From positions 1 through 64,000 of the forward strand of contig JAVZCK010000002.1 of the NCBI GenBank assembly GCA_038874435.1: 64,000 nucleotides of DNA, in the 5' to 3' direction. This stretch comes from Thermoplasmata archaeon. Its GTDB lineage: Archaea > Thermoplasmatota > Thermoplasmata > Lutacidiplasmatales > SKW197. A program made the position numbers and the translations under genes. Below are positions 25,606 through 34,470 of this stretch, in pieces. The notes below the pieces were generated by a model. It did not search any database. It was not told where the DNA came from and worked only from the letters and a program-made list of their open reading frames with translations. How positions within the stretch are numbered: the first letter of the stretch is position 1; the number at the start of each line of letters is the position of its first letter.

Positions 25606-26994
25606 TCACATCAGACCTGCATTTCTGTAGCACTGGGCTGCCTCTCCTTGTCTCCCAGTTCTCGCAAGCAGATCGCCTTTGTTTAGGTAAGCAGAACGAT
25701 AGCCAGGCCTTAATTTTATTGCCATATCATAGCATCGCTCTGCCTCCTTGAATGCACCAATCCTCTCATTCGCAACGCCTAGATTGTTCCAGGCAACCTC
25801 ATACCTTGGATTAATGTTCACAGCCTCGTGGTAGCATTTTATTGCTTCTGAAAAATTCCCCATTTTGAAGTAAATATCGCCCTTGTTAGTCCATGCCACT
25901 TCATTTCTCGAATCAAGCTGGATTGCCCGATCGAAGCAGGCAAGTGCTTCACTATACTTTCCAAGTTTTTTGTAGGCAACTCCCTTGTTGGTCCATGCCA
26001 CGGTTAGATTAACACCGAGCTTTATTGCTCTATCATAGTGCTGGATTGCTTCCCAGTATCGTCTCTGCTGCAGCAGTTTATCCCCAGCAATAATTTCATT
26101 GCTCGTTCGGTTCAGAATCACAAATACTACAGCGGAAAGCATAACTCCCACTGATAAAAGCACAGTAAAGCCAATCCAAAATAGGTCTGTGAGTTCCCAG
26201 AGCCGGAACCCAATGAAAATAGCGAGAAGAATGCAAAGCGAAACCACAATGAGAATGTCAACAAAGTGCTTTGCCACGAAAGACACCCTCACTGTCTCCT
26301 CGTAAATTTTAGGTGGGGCTTCGGTTCTTGCTTTCTGTGTCGATGGATAAACATGGGGGGTTCTTGCTGGTGGCTGTGGAGTTTGTGCAGGTCTTGTTTC
26401 TACTGGTTCTGGGGGCGGTGCAGGAGGTATCACTTGCGAGGGGTGTGGTGGTTTTCCAGTTGGTTGTGTGGGTCTCGGTGGTTGCAATTCTGGTTTCGGA
26501 GCTGATGCCGGAGCGGGCATCGGAGGAGGAGAAGGTGCCTGTTCCTCTTCAAACTCAGCATGGCACTTCGGGCACTTAGTGGCTGTGCCAGGTAGGAGAG
26601 TGTTACATATGGGACAGTTAAAGGCATTCGCCTCGTATTTGAAAAGGGTGCCACATTTCGGGCATCCTGTTGCAGCAGCAGGCACTTTAGCATTGCATGT
26701 GGGACATCTGAATGTGCGTTCCTCAACTTCTGGCGTAGGTTTTTCCTTTGGTCCAGGCACTGGGATCTCAAGTTCCCTTTTTCTTGTTGGTGCTGAGATT
26801 GGTTTCTCTTCTTTCTTTTCAATGGGTGGGGCTTCCTTCTTAACCAGGATTGACTTCACAAGGGCATCAATTTCGGTATCTGTTTTACCGCCACTTTCTG
26901 ATGCTAGCACAGAACTGAGTCGTATATTGCATCCACTGCATACATCTGCATCATCTGGATTCTCAGTTCCGCAAACAGGACAGACCTTAACCAT
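25606..26994 (-). CDS. Membrane protein with three zinc ribbons and TPR repeats
   Basis: A 462-aa protein. Zinc ribbons: CPVC..CSGC at 5-22, then two more in 94-150 (CPTC/CPKC and CPICN/CPKC). A Pro-rich linker (about 155-230) leads to two membrane helices (about 240-292), followed by four to five TPRs (305-460, e.g. AWTNKGVAYKKLGKYSEAL). The topology suggests both the ribbons and the TPRs face the cytoplasm. Such ribbon-linker-membrane designs are common in archaeal hypothetical proteins. Function unknown. Confidence 0.75.
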   Translation of the reverse strand: MVKVCPVCGTENPDDADVCSGCNIRLSSVLASESGGKTDTEIDALVKSILVKKEAPPIEKKEEKPISAPTRKRELEIPVPGPKEKPTPEVEERTFRCPTCNAKVPAAATGCPKCGTLFKYEANAFNCPICNTLLPGTATKCPKCHAEFEEEQAPSPPPMPAPASAPKPELQPPRPTQPTGKPPHPSQVIPPAPPPEPVETRPAQTPQPPARTPHVYPSTQKARTEAPPKIYEETVRVSFVAKHFVDILIVVSLCILLAIFIGFRLWELTDLFWIGFTVLLSVGVMLSAVVFVILNRTSNEIIAGDKLLQQRRYWEAIQHYDRAIKLGVNLTVAWTNKGVAYKKLGKYSEALACFDRAIQLDSRNEVAWTNKGDIYFKMGNFSEAIKCYHEAVNINPRYEVAWNNLGVANERIGAFKEAERCYDMAIKLRPGYRSAYLNKGDLLARTGRQGEAAQCYRNAGLM

Positions 26995-27082
26995 TATTTA
27001 CACCCTCGTTGATTTCATGGAGTAATGTCAAAGGGGATATTTAATTATTCTGTGTTTTTGTGTCCGAGGAGTTGAATAACTA

Positions 27083-29629
27083 TCATGTAAATATTAACAG
27101 GCGATGAAGAATTATCACAGCGAATATCTCTGAGATTGTGATCAGGGAAAACAGTACATGTCTGAGGAAAAATTTGGGTGTTTTCTTTATGGGTGTGGTT
27201 TCAGCATGAATTACCCAGTTCCTCTGATTTCCTGCACCCCAGATAGAAAATTTTTTCTTTCCTTTCTCAGATGGATATTCTACAATGCATTCTGTCACTG
27301 GAAACACAAATGCTTTGTGTGCATTAAGCACCACTTTTCCTTTTTTCCTCGCAACCCAATTTTCGTAGTCAGATCTGAGCTTTTTCAGCATTTCTTTAAT
27401 TGTAGGTGGTTTTGCGACTTTGTCTTCGTCTTTAAATTCCAGTGTATCGATTTTCTCAAACTCCTCTTCGTTGATTGTAAGCAGTTCCTTGGCAGAAGGT
27501 GTTGCATAGCATTTTTCAGGTAGCACCTTTCCATAACCAGTTTCATGTTTGTATTCCCAGATTTTTCTTTTCAACACTCGGAGTTTGCCATGACCACCAC
27601 ACTCTTGGCAGGTAACTTTTCCTTTTCCATGACATCTATTGCATGGAGTTGTGGACAGTCCTGAACCCTTGCAGGTTGGACAGGTGTATGACTCAATCTC
27701 AATTTTAGTTGTGTCCATTCGCCCAGCGCTAGAGCCAATTGTCACAGCATGGGGTGATTTGACTTCTCCATACACAGTTCCATCTGCATGTCTTAATTTT
27801 CTAACTTCCGTATAAATCTCTGCCCTAATTGGACCGCCAGATTTGACGCCTTCCCGTGATTTTACAACGCCCCTTTGCTTGTAGCCCCTGCCTCCACAAT
27901 TACTACATTTCTCTTTCCCGCTTCCATTGCATTTTGGGCAGGTTACCTCACCTGTGCCTTTGCAAGTGCTACATTCTTTCTCGTATTGGTCGTATGGATA
28001 AATCTGGGTCTCGTTTCTAAAACTTGTTGGGGGTTTGGGTTTAGGGTCTGGATCAAGTTGATAGGGTTCATTTATCTTCTTTACAATCTTATCCTCACTA
28101 AAATATTCTACTTCCTCCTCCGCCTCATAAAATCCACCGTAAAATTTATTTGAATATAGATACTTAAACGATTTAAGTAAACTCTCAGGCATAAACAATT
28201 CAGCTTCCTTCATCGCAGTCAAATTATTTCGCCACTTTTTGAATATTCTCTCACCTTCCACATGTTTCAAACTTGATGTGTTGGATTCGGGGTCTCCATA
28301 TTTTTTATATAGACCTGATGCCGCCATTGACTGATACCTTTTCTGGGTTTCTACAGTTGCTGCTTTCCATACATTGATTGTGAAAGAGAATGCAATGGCT
28401 GTTGTGGAGATGCTGAGAAGTAAGAATGAGTAATTTCCGAACCAACCTATCTCATAGACAAGAACAGATGCAATGCACATAAACAGGAGCCCAACAAATG
28501 AATTTGTAAAAATATGCTCACCATCTCTTGCCATCCTCAAAATTGCTGAGACCACGAAAATAACCCCGGTTATTGCAGAAATAACTAAAAACAGCAATGC
28601 GTAGTTGTTCTGCGATACCTCACCTCCATTCATGAACATGGAAAGTGAGAGGAAAATTATGCTCCCGAAAAGCGACAGCATACCGAATCCTCTCTTATTC
28701 TGCATTGACCACATTGTGCCCAGGAACGCGAGCACACAGCCAGCACCTGCAAAAATCAACATGAGCCAAGGAGCCATGGGGGACATAATCTCTATGCTCT
28801 CTCTTATGAATATTCCAGCAATGCACAACAGCACAATCCCAGCTGCAATCCCTCCAGCTCCAGTTCTAAGATTTCTAGAACTTTTTTTGGAGAGAATGTA
28901 GCCACTGGAAATCAGTAGAACAATTCCGAAGATAGATGAAAAAATTGTAACGATGGGTTTTAGAGCGTCTCCAACCGTGGGAACTGAGAGCATTACCCAG
29001 ACAGCAAGTGCTATGAAAATTATACCAAGGATTGGAACTGCAAATCTTGCCTTGCTTCCCCTTTCTTTCCCTACATTTGAGAATACGCCATAACCAAGGA
29101 GGGCAATTCCGAGAAAGAGAGCGATAAGTGAGGCAGGAACACAGAGTCCTTCTCCCAGCTCCTCAAAGAAAGTGACTTCTTCGGTCGGAATCTGTGTATA
29201 GCCATATACTCCGTTGTATTCTGCGTTAATGTAGAGCGAGACATCTTCAGAAGCATAATCAATCACCACACCTCTGAATTCTGCAATACCTTCTTGGTTG
29301 GTGGTGCCATTTGCTACAGTTTCCCCCGGTCTTTGCTGATATGAATTGCTGATGTAAAGTAATACAGTTGCGTTTGATACAGGATTCCCATAAGCATCTT
29401 TGACTTTCACGGTTATGTCTGTTGGCCTATCCACTTTGATTTTAGCAATAGAGACCTCAACAGTCAGCTGGGATGTAGCCATAATTGTGCTTTCGGTCTC
29501 ATTGTTGCTGCCGCAGACGGTATTCTGACTTATAAAAATAGTTGGACAAAGCAAAAAACACATAACTAAAACAATAGCCAGTGTTTTTCCCATTAATGTA
29601 TTTTTCCGCATGCCCATACCTCTATTCAT
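27083..29629 (-). CDS. Multi-pass membrane protein with Ig-like and DnaJ zinc-finger domains
   Basis: An 848-aa protein with an unusual architecture. After a signal-like helix (14-34) comes an extracellular Ig-like domain (about 50-150, DAYGNPVSNATVLLY). About nine to ten membrane helices follow (155-440). The cytoplasmic part carries a DnaJ-type cysteine region: CSTCKGTGEVTCPKC, CSNCGGRG, CPTCKGSG, CNRCHGKGKVTCQEC (four CxxCxGxG-like units, 555-690), with a long insertion between units 2 and 3. One last helix ends the protein. No J domain is present. The zinc region may bind unfolded protein. I know no named family with this layout. Confidence 0.75.
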   Translation of the reverse strand: MNRGMGMRKNTLMGKTLAIVLVMCFLLCPTIFISQNTVCGSNNETESTIMATSQLTVEVSIAKIKVDRPTDITVKVKDAYGNPVSNATVLLYISNSYQQRPGETVANGTTNQEGIAEFRGVVIDYASEDVSLYINAEYNGVYGYTQIPTEEVTFFEELGEGLCVPASLIALFLGIALLGYGVFSNVGKERGSKARFAVPILGIIFIALAVWVMLSVPTVGDALKPIVTIFSSIFGIVLLISSGYILSKKSSRNLRTGAGGIAAGIVLLCIAGIFIRESIEIMSPMAPWLMLIFAGAGCVLAFLGTMWSMQNKRGFGMLSLFGSIIFLSLSMFMNGGEVSQNNYALLFLVISAITGVIFVVSAILRMARDGEHIFTNSFVGLLFMCIASVLVYEIGWFGNYSFLLLSISTTAIAFSFTINVWKAATVETQKRYQSMAASGLYKKYGDPESNTSSLKHVEGERIFKKWRNNLTAMKEAELFMPESLLKSFKYLYSNKFYGGFYEAEEEVEYFSEDKIVKKINEPYQLDPDPKPKPPTSFRNETQIYPYDQYEKECSTCKGTGEVTCPKCNGSGKEKCSNCGGRGYKQRGVVKSREGVKSGGPIRAEIYTEVRKLRHADGTVYGEVKSPHAVTIGSSAGRMDTTKIEIESYTCPTCKGSGLSTTPCNRCHGKGKVTCQECGGHGKLRVLKRKIWEYKHETGYGKVLPEKCYATPSAKELLTINEEEFEKIDTLEFKDEDKVAKPPTIKEMLKKLRSDYENWVARKKGKVVLNAHKAFVFPVTECIVEYPSEKGKKKFSIWGAGNQRNWVIHAETTPIKKTPKFFLRHVLFSLITISEIFAVIILHRLLIFT

Positions 29630-29663
29630 GATTTAATGACACAAAATCTAGCGTTTGTGCCAT

Positions 29664-29685
29664 ACCTGAAAAATACATTTCAGGT
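29664..29685. promoter_or_regulatory. Perfect 8-6-8 inverted repeat in an intergenic region
   Basis: ACCTGAAA (29664-29671) and TTTCAGGT (29678-29685) flank a 6-nt spacer, 35 nt upstream of the DnaJ-zinc-finger gene. The geometry is like the ars operator at 12902-12923 but the sequence is different. It may be an operator. The rest of 29630-29870 shows no gene. Confidence 0.35.
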
Positions 29686-29822
29686 GTTTGTTGCCCGCAT
29701 TCTATCATTGATATTAAGATTTTCTATAGGTGCAGATTTGTGGCACCACTACCCATATTGCACTGCTATTAGATGACATAATATCCGAGGAATAGATAGG
29801 AAGATAATACTCTCAAAGACAA

Positions 29823-29866
29823 CTGATATATAGGTCGTTCCAATCTACCTATCGGTAACGGGTGAA
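29823..29866 (+). promoter_or_regulatory. Promoter and SD of the NosD-like surface protein
   Basis: TATA-like gatatatagg (29825-29834) lies about 40 nt before the ATG at 29871, and ggtga (29861-29865) is a fitting SD 5 nt before it. This supports the ATG at 29871 over the GTG at 29862, which would overlap the SD. Confidence 0.5.
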
Positions 29867-29870
29867 AGCC

Positions 29871-32800
29871 ATGAGTTTGGAGAGGATGAATAAGGATTTG
29901 GGGCAGAGACATGGGAAGAAGTTGACCGTTTGTGTCCTTGCTGTGCTTGTCCTCAATGTTGTGGCTTGTCTCACATGGGAGAGCAGAGTTGTAAGTGCAG
30001 AGGAGAAAATTGAGGCGTGCGCCGTAGCGATGAAGGGCACGATTAGAGGAATAATACACATAGAGAGCAACAGCCAGTTTACAGCGGCAAACGGTGTTGT
30101 CGGCGGTTCAGGTACCGAGAATGACCCTTACATTATAGGGGGCTGGGTAATAGACGCCAATGGCAACACTTATTGCATCTGGATTGAGAACACTGATGCT
30201 TACTTTGTAATTAAGAACTGTAATGTATACAATGCAACAGATTTTGGCAGTATGCCTCCTTCTGGTTCAGGGATTGCGCTTAAGAATGTGACACATGGAA
30301 GAATAGAAAATAACACCTGCAATCGCACAAATATAGGAATATATCTGTATGGGTCCTCTAAATACAACCTCATTGCAAACAATAATGTTTATGACAATTT
30401 TCGGAGCATCTATTTGTCGTTCTCAAGCAACAACACTATATTAGGTAACAATCTCACACACAATAATGAGGGCATCGACTTACAGTTTTCCAGCAGCAAC
30501 AGTATATCTTACAACAATGTTTCTGACAACTCAGGTGCAGGTATATCCATAGGTTCCTCAAGCAACGATAACAACATAACGCACAACAATGTTTCCAGTA
30601 ATTCTCAGGGAGGCATTTCTTTGTGGTCATCAAACAACAATAATATTGCAGAAAACTATATTTCTGGAAATGCAAAATATGCTATTTATTTGGAGTCCTC
30701 AACTGATACAAACATAACAAATAACATCATGTATGATAACTGGATTGCGATAGAGGGGAAGGCGCTTGCACACTGGAATACTCATAACATAGACACAACA
30801 AATTTAGTGAACGGTAAACCTGTGTACTACTACAAGAACCGCAATGGCGAAACTGTTCCATCTGATGCTGGGCAGGTAATTCTTGCGAATTCAACCAACA
30901 TTATTATTAATGGGTTAAGTATGTCTAATGCCCCTACAGGGATTCAACTTGGTTTTTCAGATTATAATACCATCACTAGAAACAATATTTCAGGCGTTGA
31001 TAGAACTGGTATTTTCCTGTATTCCTCCAATAATAACAACATAACGCAAAATAATCTTTTCAATTGTTATCCAAGAGGCATTTTTTTGGAACTCTCAAAC
31101 GGCAATCACATCGAAAATAACAATCTCTCAGGTAACATGTCCCAGGGTATGGGTATCTTCATACATCTTTCCAATAACAACAAAATCACAAACAACACCG
31201 TCTCTGGCAATTGTGAGAGTATTTATCTGTTGGAATCAAGTGAGAATATCATCACAAACAACACTGTTTATAATAACACATATGGCATTGCACTATACAA
31301 TTCAGGTAATAACAAAATCACAAACAACAACGTCTCAGGAAACAGTGATGGCATATATTTATATTCTTCAAGCAACAACAACATTACAGGCAATAATGCA
31401 TCCAATAGCTTCTGGTACAGCATATCCTTGGATACTTCAGATAACAACATCATTGCAAACAACAACGCCTCCAGCAACTCCTGGTATGGTGGCATCTTTT
31501 TGATGCTCTCAAGCAGAAATCTCCTCACAAACAACACAATGGAAAACAATGGCATCGTAATAATGGGCTCTGACACTTCACACTGGACTACACAGAGTAT
31601 AGATACAACAAATCTGGTGAATGGGAAACCTGTGTACTATTACAGAAACCACAATGGAGGAACTGTTCCCTCTGATGCCGGGCAGGTGATTCTTGCAAAC
31701 TGCAATGCCATGACGGTAGCAAATCTAAATATTTCCAATACCACCTATGGGATTCAACTCGTTCACTCATCCAATATAACAATTCAGAATAGTAAAATTG
31801 TGAGCCACATGTATGGTATCTGGCTGAAGGCCTCATGTGACAATAGGATTGTGAGCAACGATGTTTCTATTAGCAACTTTGGCAGTGAGTGGTGGTATCG
31901 GTTAGGAATCGTTTTAGAGTTTTCAGATAACAACAACCTCTCATACAACTATATTCATGGTCACGCTAAAAATGGCATCTATTTGACCTCATCTGGATTT
32001 GCAACACTCACAAACAACAGTATGGACAACAATGGAATTGTAATAACGGGTGTTAACCTCACAGATTGGAATACCCACAATATAGATACATCAAATTTAG
32101 TGAATGGAAAACCAGTGTACTATTACAAGAATCAAAATGGTGGAAGGGTTCCAGCTGATGCTGGGCAGGTGATTCTTGCGAATTCAACAAATATGTTTGT
32201 CTATGGCTTAAGTATACACAATACTTCCTATGGGATTCAGCTAGGTTTCTCAGATAACAATAACATCCTGAACAACAATATATCAGATAATACTGGACAC
32301 GGTATTTGTCTGGCATCCTCAAACAACAACACCATTACATATAACTGGCTCTGCAACAACACTAATTATGGAGTGGCTGTTATCTCTCCATCCACAAGCA
32401 ACAAAATCCATCATAACAACTTCATTGGCAACGGGGCTACCGCCCTACGGTACCTGTGTCAAGGGGTATCTAATGATACCCGGAACGGTGCAGAGAAAGG
32501 GGTCTCTGGTAACTCACAGGCATACGATGATGTTGGTGGGAACTACTGGTATGACAACACATCTCAGGAAGGGAATTACTGGAGTAACTGGGATGGGAAT
32601 GATTGGGGTACCGAGAATGCCTATCGCATAGGTTATTGTGGAAGCGTGAGTGACTGGTATCCATTGTCTACACCGGTTTCTTTACAGGCATTGAGGGTTG
32701 AATTGAATCTCAGCAAGATAGAACTCCATGCCGGAGAAAATGCAAACTTTACTGTAAGGGTTTATGACGATGGTAATACACCACTTCCGAATGCGACTGT

Positions 32801-33452
32801 AACCATTGAACTTTCAAACAATTCCATCGGTACTCTTAACACTACAACGAAGCTGACTGATGCTGATGGCAAAGCTGTGTTTGAATTCACTGCTAGCACA
32901 AATGTTACCACCACCACAATAGTGAAAATTACGGCGACAGCAACAAAGACAGGATATGTTTATGTCACAAATAGTGCGAACCTGACAATAAAATCCCCGG
33001 AACCACTTAAAGTTACCATAAGTGTGAGCAAGGATCAGATTGACCCAGGCAACAGTGTAAAATTTTCTGTGATGGTCTATGACTATAAAAATGCACCTGT
33101 TTCAAATGCGACTGTAACCATTGAACTTTCAAACAATTCCATCGGTACTCTCAACACTACAACAAAGCTGACTGATGCTGATGGCAGAGCTGTATTTGAA
33201 TTTACTGCCAGCACAAATATTAGTGCTACCACAATAGTCACAATCACAGCGATGGCAGTGAAGGCAGGGTATGTAAATGCAACAGGCAGTGCAAACCTCA
33301 CTGTGAAGCTCACTGAAACAAAACCGGAAACGCCCAAAACCCCTGGTTTTGATTTCTATATTCCTATTTTGATGATAGTGGTAGTTGCGGGCGTTGTTCT
33401 CTATACACATAATATGGGAACAGGAAGAGGGAGGTCCAAGATAATCGAATGA
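29871..33452 (+). CDS. NosD-like beta-helix surface protein with Ig-like repeats and C-terminal anchor
   Basis: A 1193-aa exported protein. A signal segment (LTVCVLAVLVLNVVAC, about 18-33) precedes a long right-handed beta-helix (about 80-870) of Asn-rich PbH1 repeats (NNNITGNNASN type). It holds three copies of a cassette beginning at 30771, 31581 and 32064 (IDTTNLVNGKPVYYY). A NosD-type end GNYWSNWDGNDWG follows. Two near-identical Ig-like domains come next (32692-32994, 33007-33306), then PGFDFY plus a membrane helix and basic tail. The 78 bp at 32433-32510 are an in-frame hairpin repeat insertion. Probably a cell-surface carbohydrate-binding or adhesive protein. Confidence 0.85.
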   Translation: MSLERMNKDLGQRHGKKLTVCVLAVLVLNVVACLTWESRVVSAEEKIEACAVAMKGTIRGIIHIESNSQFTAANGVVGGSGTENDPYIIGGWVIDANGNTYCIWIENTDAYFVIKNCNVYNATDFGSMPPSGSGIALKNVTHGRIENNTCNRTNIGIYLYGSSKYNLIANNNVYDNFRSIYLSFSSNNTILGNNLTHNNEGIDLQFSSSNSISYNNVSDNSGAGISIGSSSNDNNITHNNVSSNSQGGISLWSSNNNNIAENYISGNAKYAIYLESSTDTNITNNIMYDNWIAIEGKALAHWNTHNIDTTNLVNGKPVYYYKNRNGETVPSDAGQVILANSTNIIINGLSMSNAPTGIQLGFSDYNTITRNNISGVDRTGIFLYSSNNNNITQNNLFNCYPRGIFLELSNGNHIENNNLSGNMSQGMGIFIHLSNNNKITNNTVSGNCESIYLLESSENIITNNTVYNNTYGIALYNSGNNKITNNNVSGNSDGIYLYSSSNNNITGNNASNSFWYSISLDTSDNNIIANNNASSNSWYGGIFLMLSSRNLLTNNTMENNGIVIMGSDTSHWTTQSIDTTNLVNGKPVYYYRNHNGGTVPSDAGQVILANCNAMTVANLNISNTTYGIQLVHSSNITIQNSKIVSHMYGIWLKASCDNRIVSNDVSISNFGSEWWYRLGIVLEFSDNNNLSYNYIHGHAKNGIYLTSSGFATLTNNSMDNNGIVITGVNLTDWNTHNIDTSNLVNGKPVYYYKNQNGGRVPADAGQVILANSTNMFVYGLSIHNTSYGIQLGFSDNNNILNNNISDNTGHGICLASSNNNTITYNWLCNNTNYGVAVISPSTSNKIHHNNFIGNGATALRYLCQGVSNDTRNGAEKGVSGNSQAYDDVGGNYWYDNTSQEGNYWSNWDGNDWGTENAYRIGYCGSVSDWYPLSTPVSLQALRVELNLSKIELHAGENANFTVRVYDDGNTPLPNATVTIELSNNSIGTLNTTTKLTDADGKAVFEFTASTNVTTTTIVKITATATKTGYVYVTNSANLTIKSPEPLKVTISVSKDQIDPGNSVKFSVMVYDYKNAPVSNATVTIELSNNSIGTLNTTTKLTDADGRAVFEFTASTNISATTIVTITAMAVKAGYVNATGSANLTVKLTETKPETPKTPGFDFYIPILMIVVVAGVVLYTHNMGTGRGRSKIIE
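32433..32510 (+). repeat. In-frame palindromic repeat insertion inside the NosD-like gene
   Basis: Exactly 78 bp (26 codons, GATALRYLCQG...KGVSG) interrupts the family motif NNFIGN/NSQAYDD. It contains ccctacggtacctgtg (32443-32458), a 16-nt exact match to repeat copy A at 284-299, then a hairpin GGGTATC-TAAT-GATACCC (32464-32481) at the position of the paired stem in the other copies. It is flanked by ggcaac and ggtaac, a possible short target duplication. No stop codon is introduced. Confidence 0.8.
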
Positions 33453-33480
33453 AAATTCTTGACTTTCCACACAAGCAATC

Positions 33481-34470
33481 TCACAAAACTCTCAAATCCA
33501 CAACACCATGCACCGTTTTTGGAGCATAGGATTTCACAACTCTTGCCAGAATAACCTCAAATCTCGGAACATTGGCTTTGATTCTTTCCAGCATTTCCTC
33601 AGGAAATCGCTCTGATTTTACAACATCGTGGTAATGGATTATCCCCTTTCCCTCTTTCAGGCAACGAAGAGCATGGGGAAGGAATTTATGAGTTTCTTTT
33701 AGATAACCCATGAGCACTCTGTCTGCAACATTTGCTGGAGCCACATCTCTGCAATCACCCAGCAATGGAATCACTTTTTTCTCAACCTTATTCTGCTTTA
33801 TGTTCTCGCACAGAAACTCAAATGCTTCTGGGTTTTTTTCACATGCGTAAATTTTTGCCACACCTGTTTTCATTGCAATGGGAATTGAAAAGTAACCGAT
33901 GCCCGCAAACATGTCCACAATTACTTCTCCCGGCTGCACCACACTAATCAATCTTCCTCGCTCAAAAATGTTACCAGAGGAGTACATCTGCTTAAGAACA
34001 TCAAACTTAAACCGAACACCTGCCTCTTTGTGCAGTGTCACGGTTTCTGTGCCGTAAATTACTTCAAAACCTGGCTTCCGGAATTCTCCATAAATTCCAC
34101 ACCTATCTGCAACCACGGTTTTTGCCCCCAGCACCTCCGCATAAACTTTTCCAATCTCCTCCTTTTTAGCATTGAGACATTCTGGTATTTTAAGCACAAC
34201 CACATTCCCAAATTTCTCCCATTTATGGGGCAGTTTTTCTTTCTCTATGTCAAGTTTCTTTGCGATTTCGTTGAAGGGCACGAATTTTTCCCGTTCCATG
34301 CAATTCATTTCCACAGTTTCCAGCTCTGGTACCGCACAAACTACTGGAAAATAGACAAACCAGGTATCTCTCTCCACCTTCTTTGACTTATCCAGATACC
34401 CGTGTTTAACCAGAAAATCCAGCACATTCTCTGCCTTTTCTTTTGACACTTTCACGCACAATACTTTCAT
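33481..34470 (-). CDS. taw2: tRNA wybutosine-pathway transferase, Taw2/Trm5-like
   Basis: A 329-aa SAM-binding protein of the Trm5/TYW2 family acting on G37 of tRNA-Phe. Seen: SAM motif VDMFAGIGYFSIPIA (about 186-200), ACEKNPEAF, and GIIHYHDVV near the C-terminus. Trm5 methyltransferases have an N-[LP]-P motif after ADR; here the sequence is ADRVLMGYLKETHKF, as in archaeal Taw2, which moves the aminocarboxypropyl group of SAM to the wyosine precursor. So Taw2 is preferred to Trm5. ATGA overlap with the DHH gene upstream indicates an operon. Confidence 0.85.
   Translation of the reverse strand: MKVLCVKVSKEKAENVLDFLVKHGYLDKSKKVERDTWFVYFPVVCAVPELETVEMNCMEREKFVPFNEIAKKLDIEKEKLPHKWEKFGNVVVLKIPECLNAKKEEIGKVYAEVLGAKTVVADRCGIYGEFRKPGFEVIYGTETVTLHKEAGVRFKFDVLKQMYSSGNIFERGRLISVVQPGEVIVDMFAGIGYFSIPIAMKTGVAKIYACEKNPEAFEFLCENIKQNKVEKKVIPLLGDCRDVAPANVADRVLMGYLKETHKFLPHALRCLKEGKGIIHYHDVVKSERFPEEMLERIKANVPRFEVILARVVKSYAPKTVHGVVDLRVL

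Noticed and set aside
30300-32400. Repeated short AT-rich motifs suggesting a CRISPR array or satellite
   Set aside because: They stay in one reading frame and encode Asn-rich PbH1 repeats of a beta-helix; there are no regular identical repeats with unique spacers.
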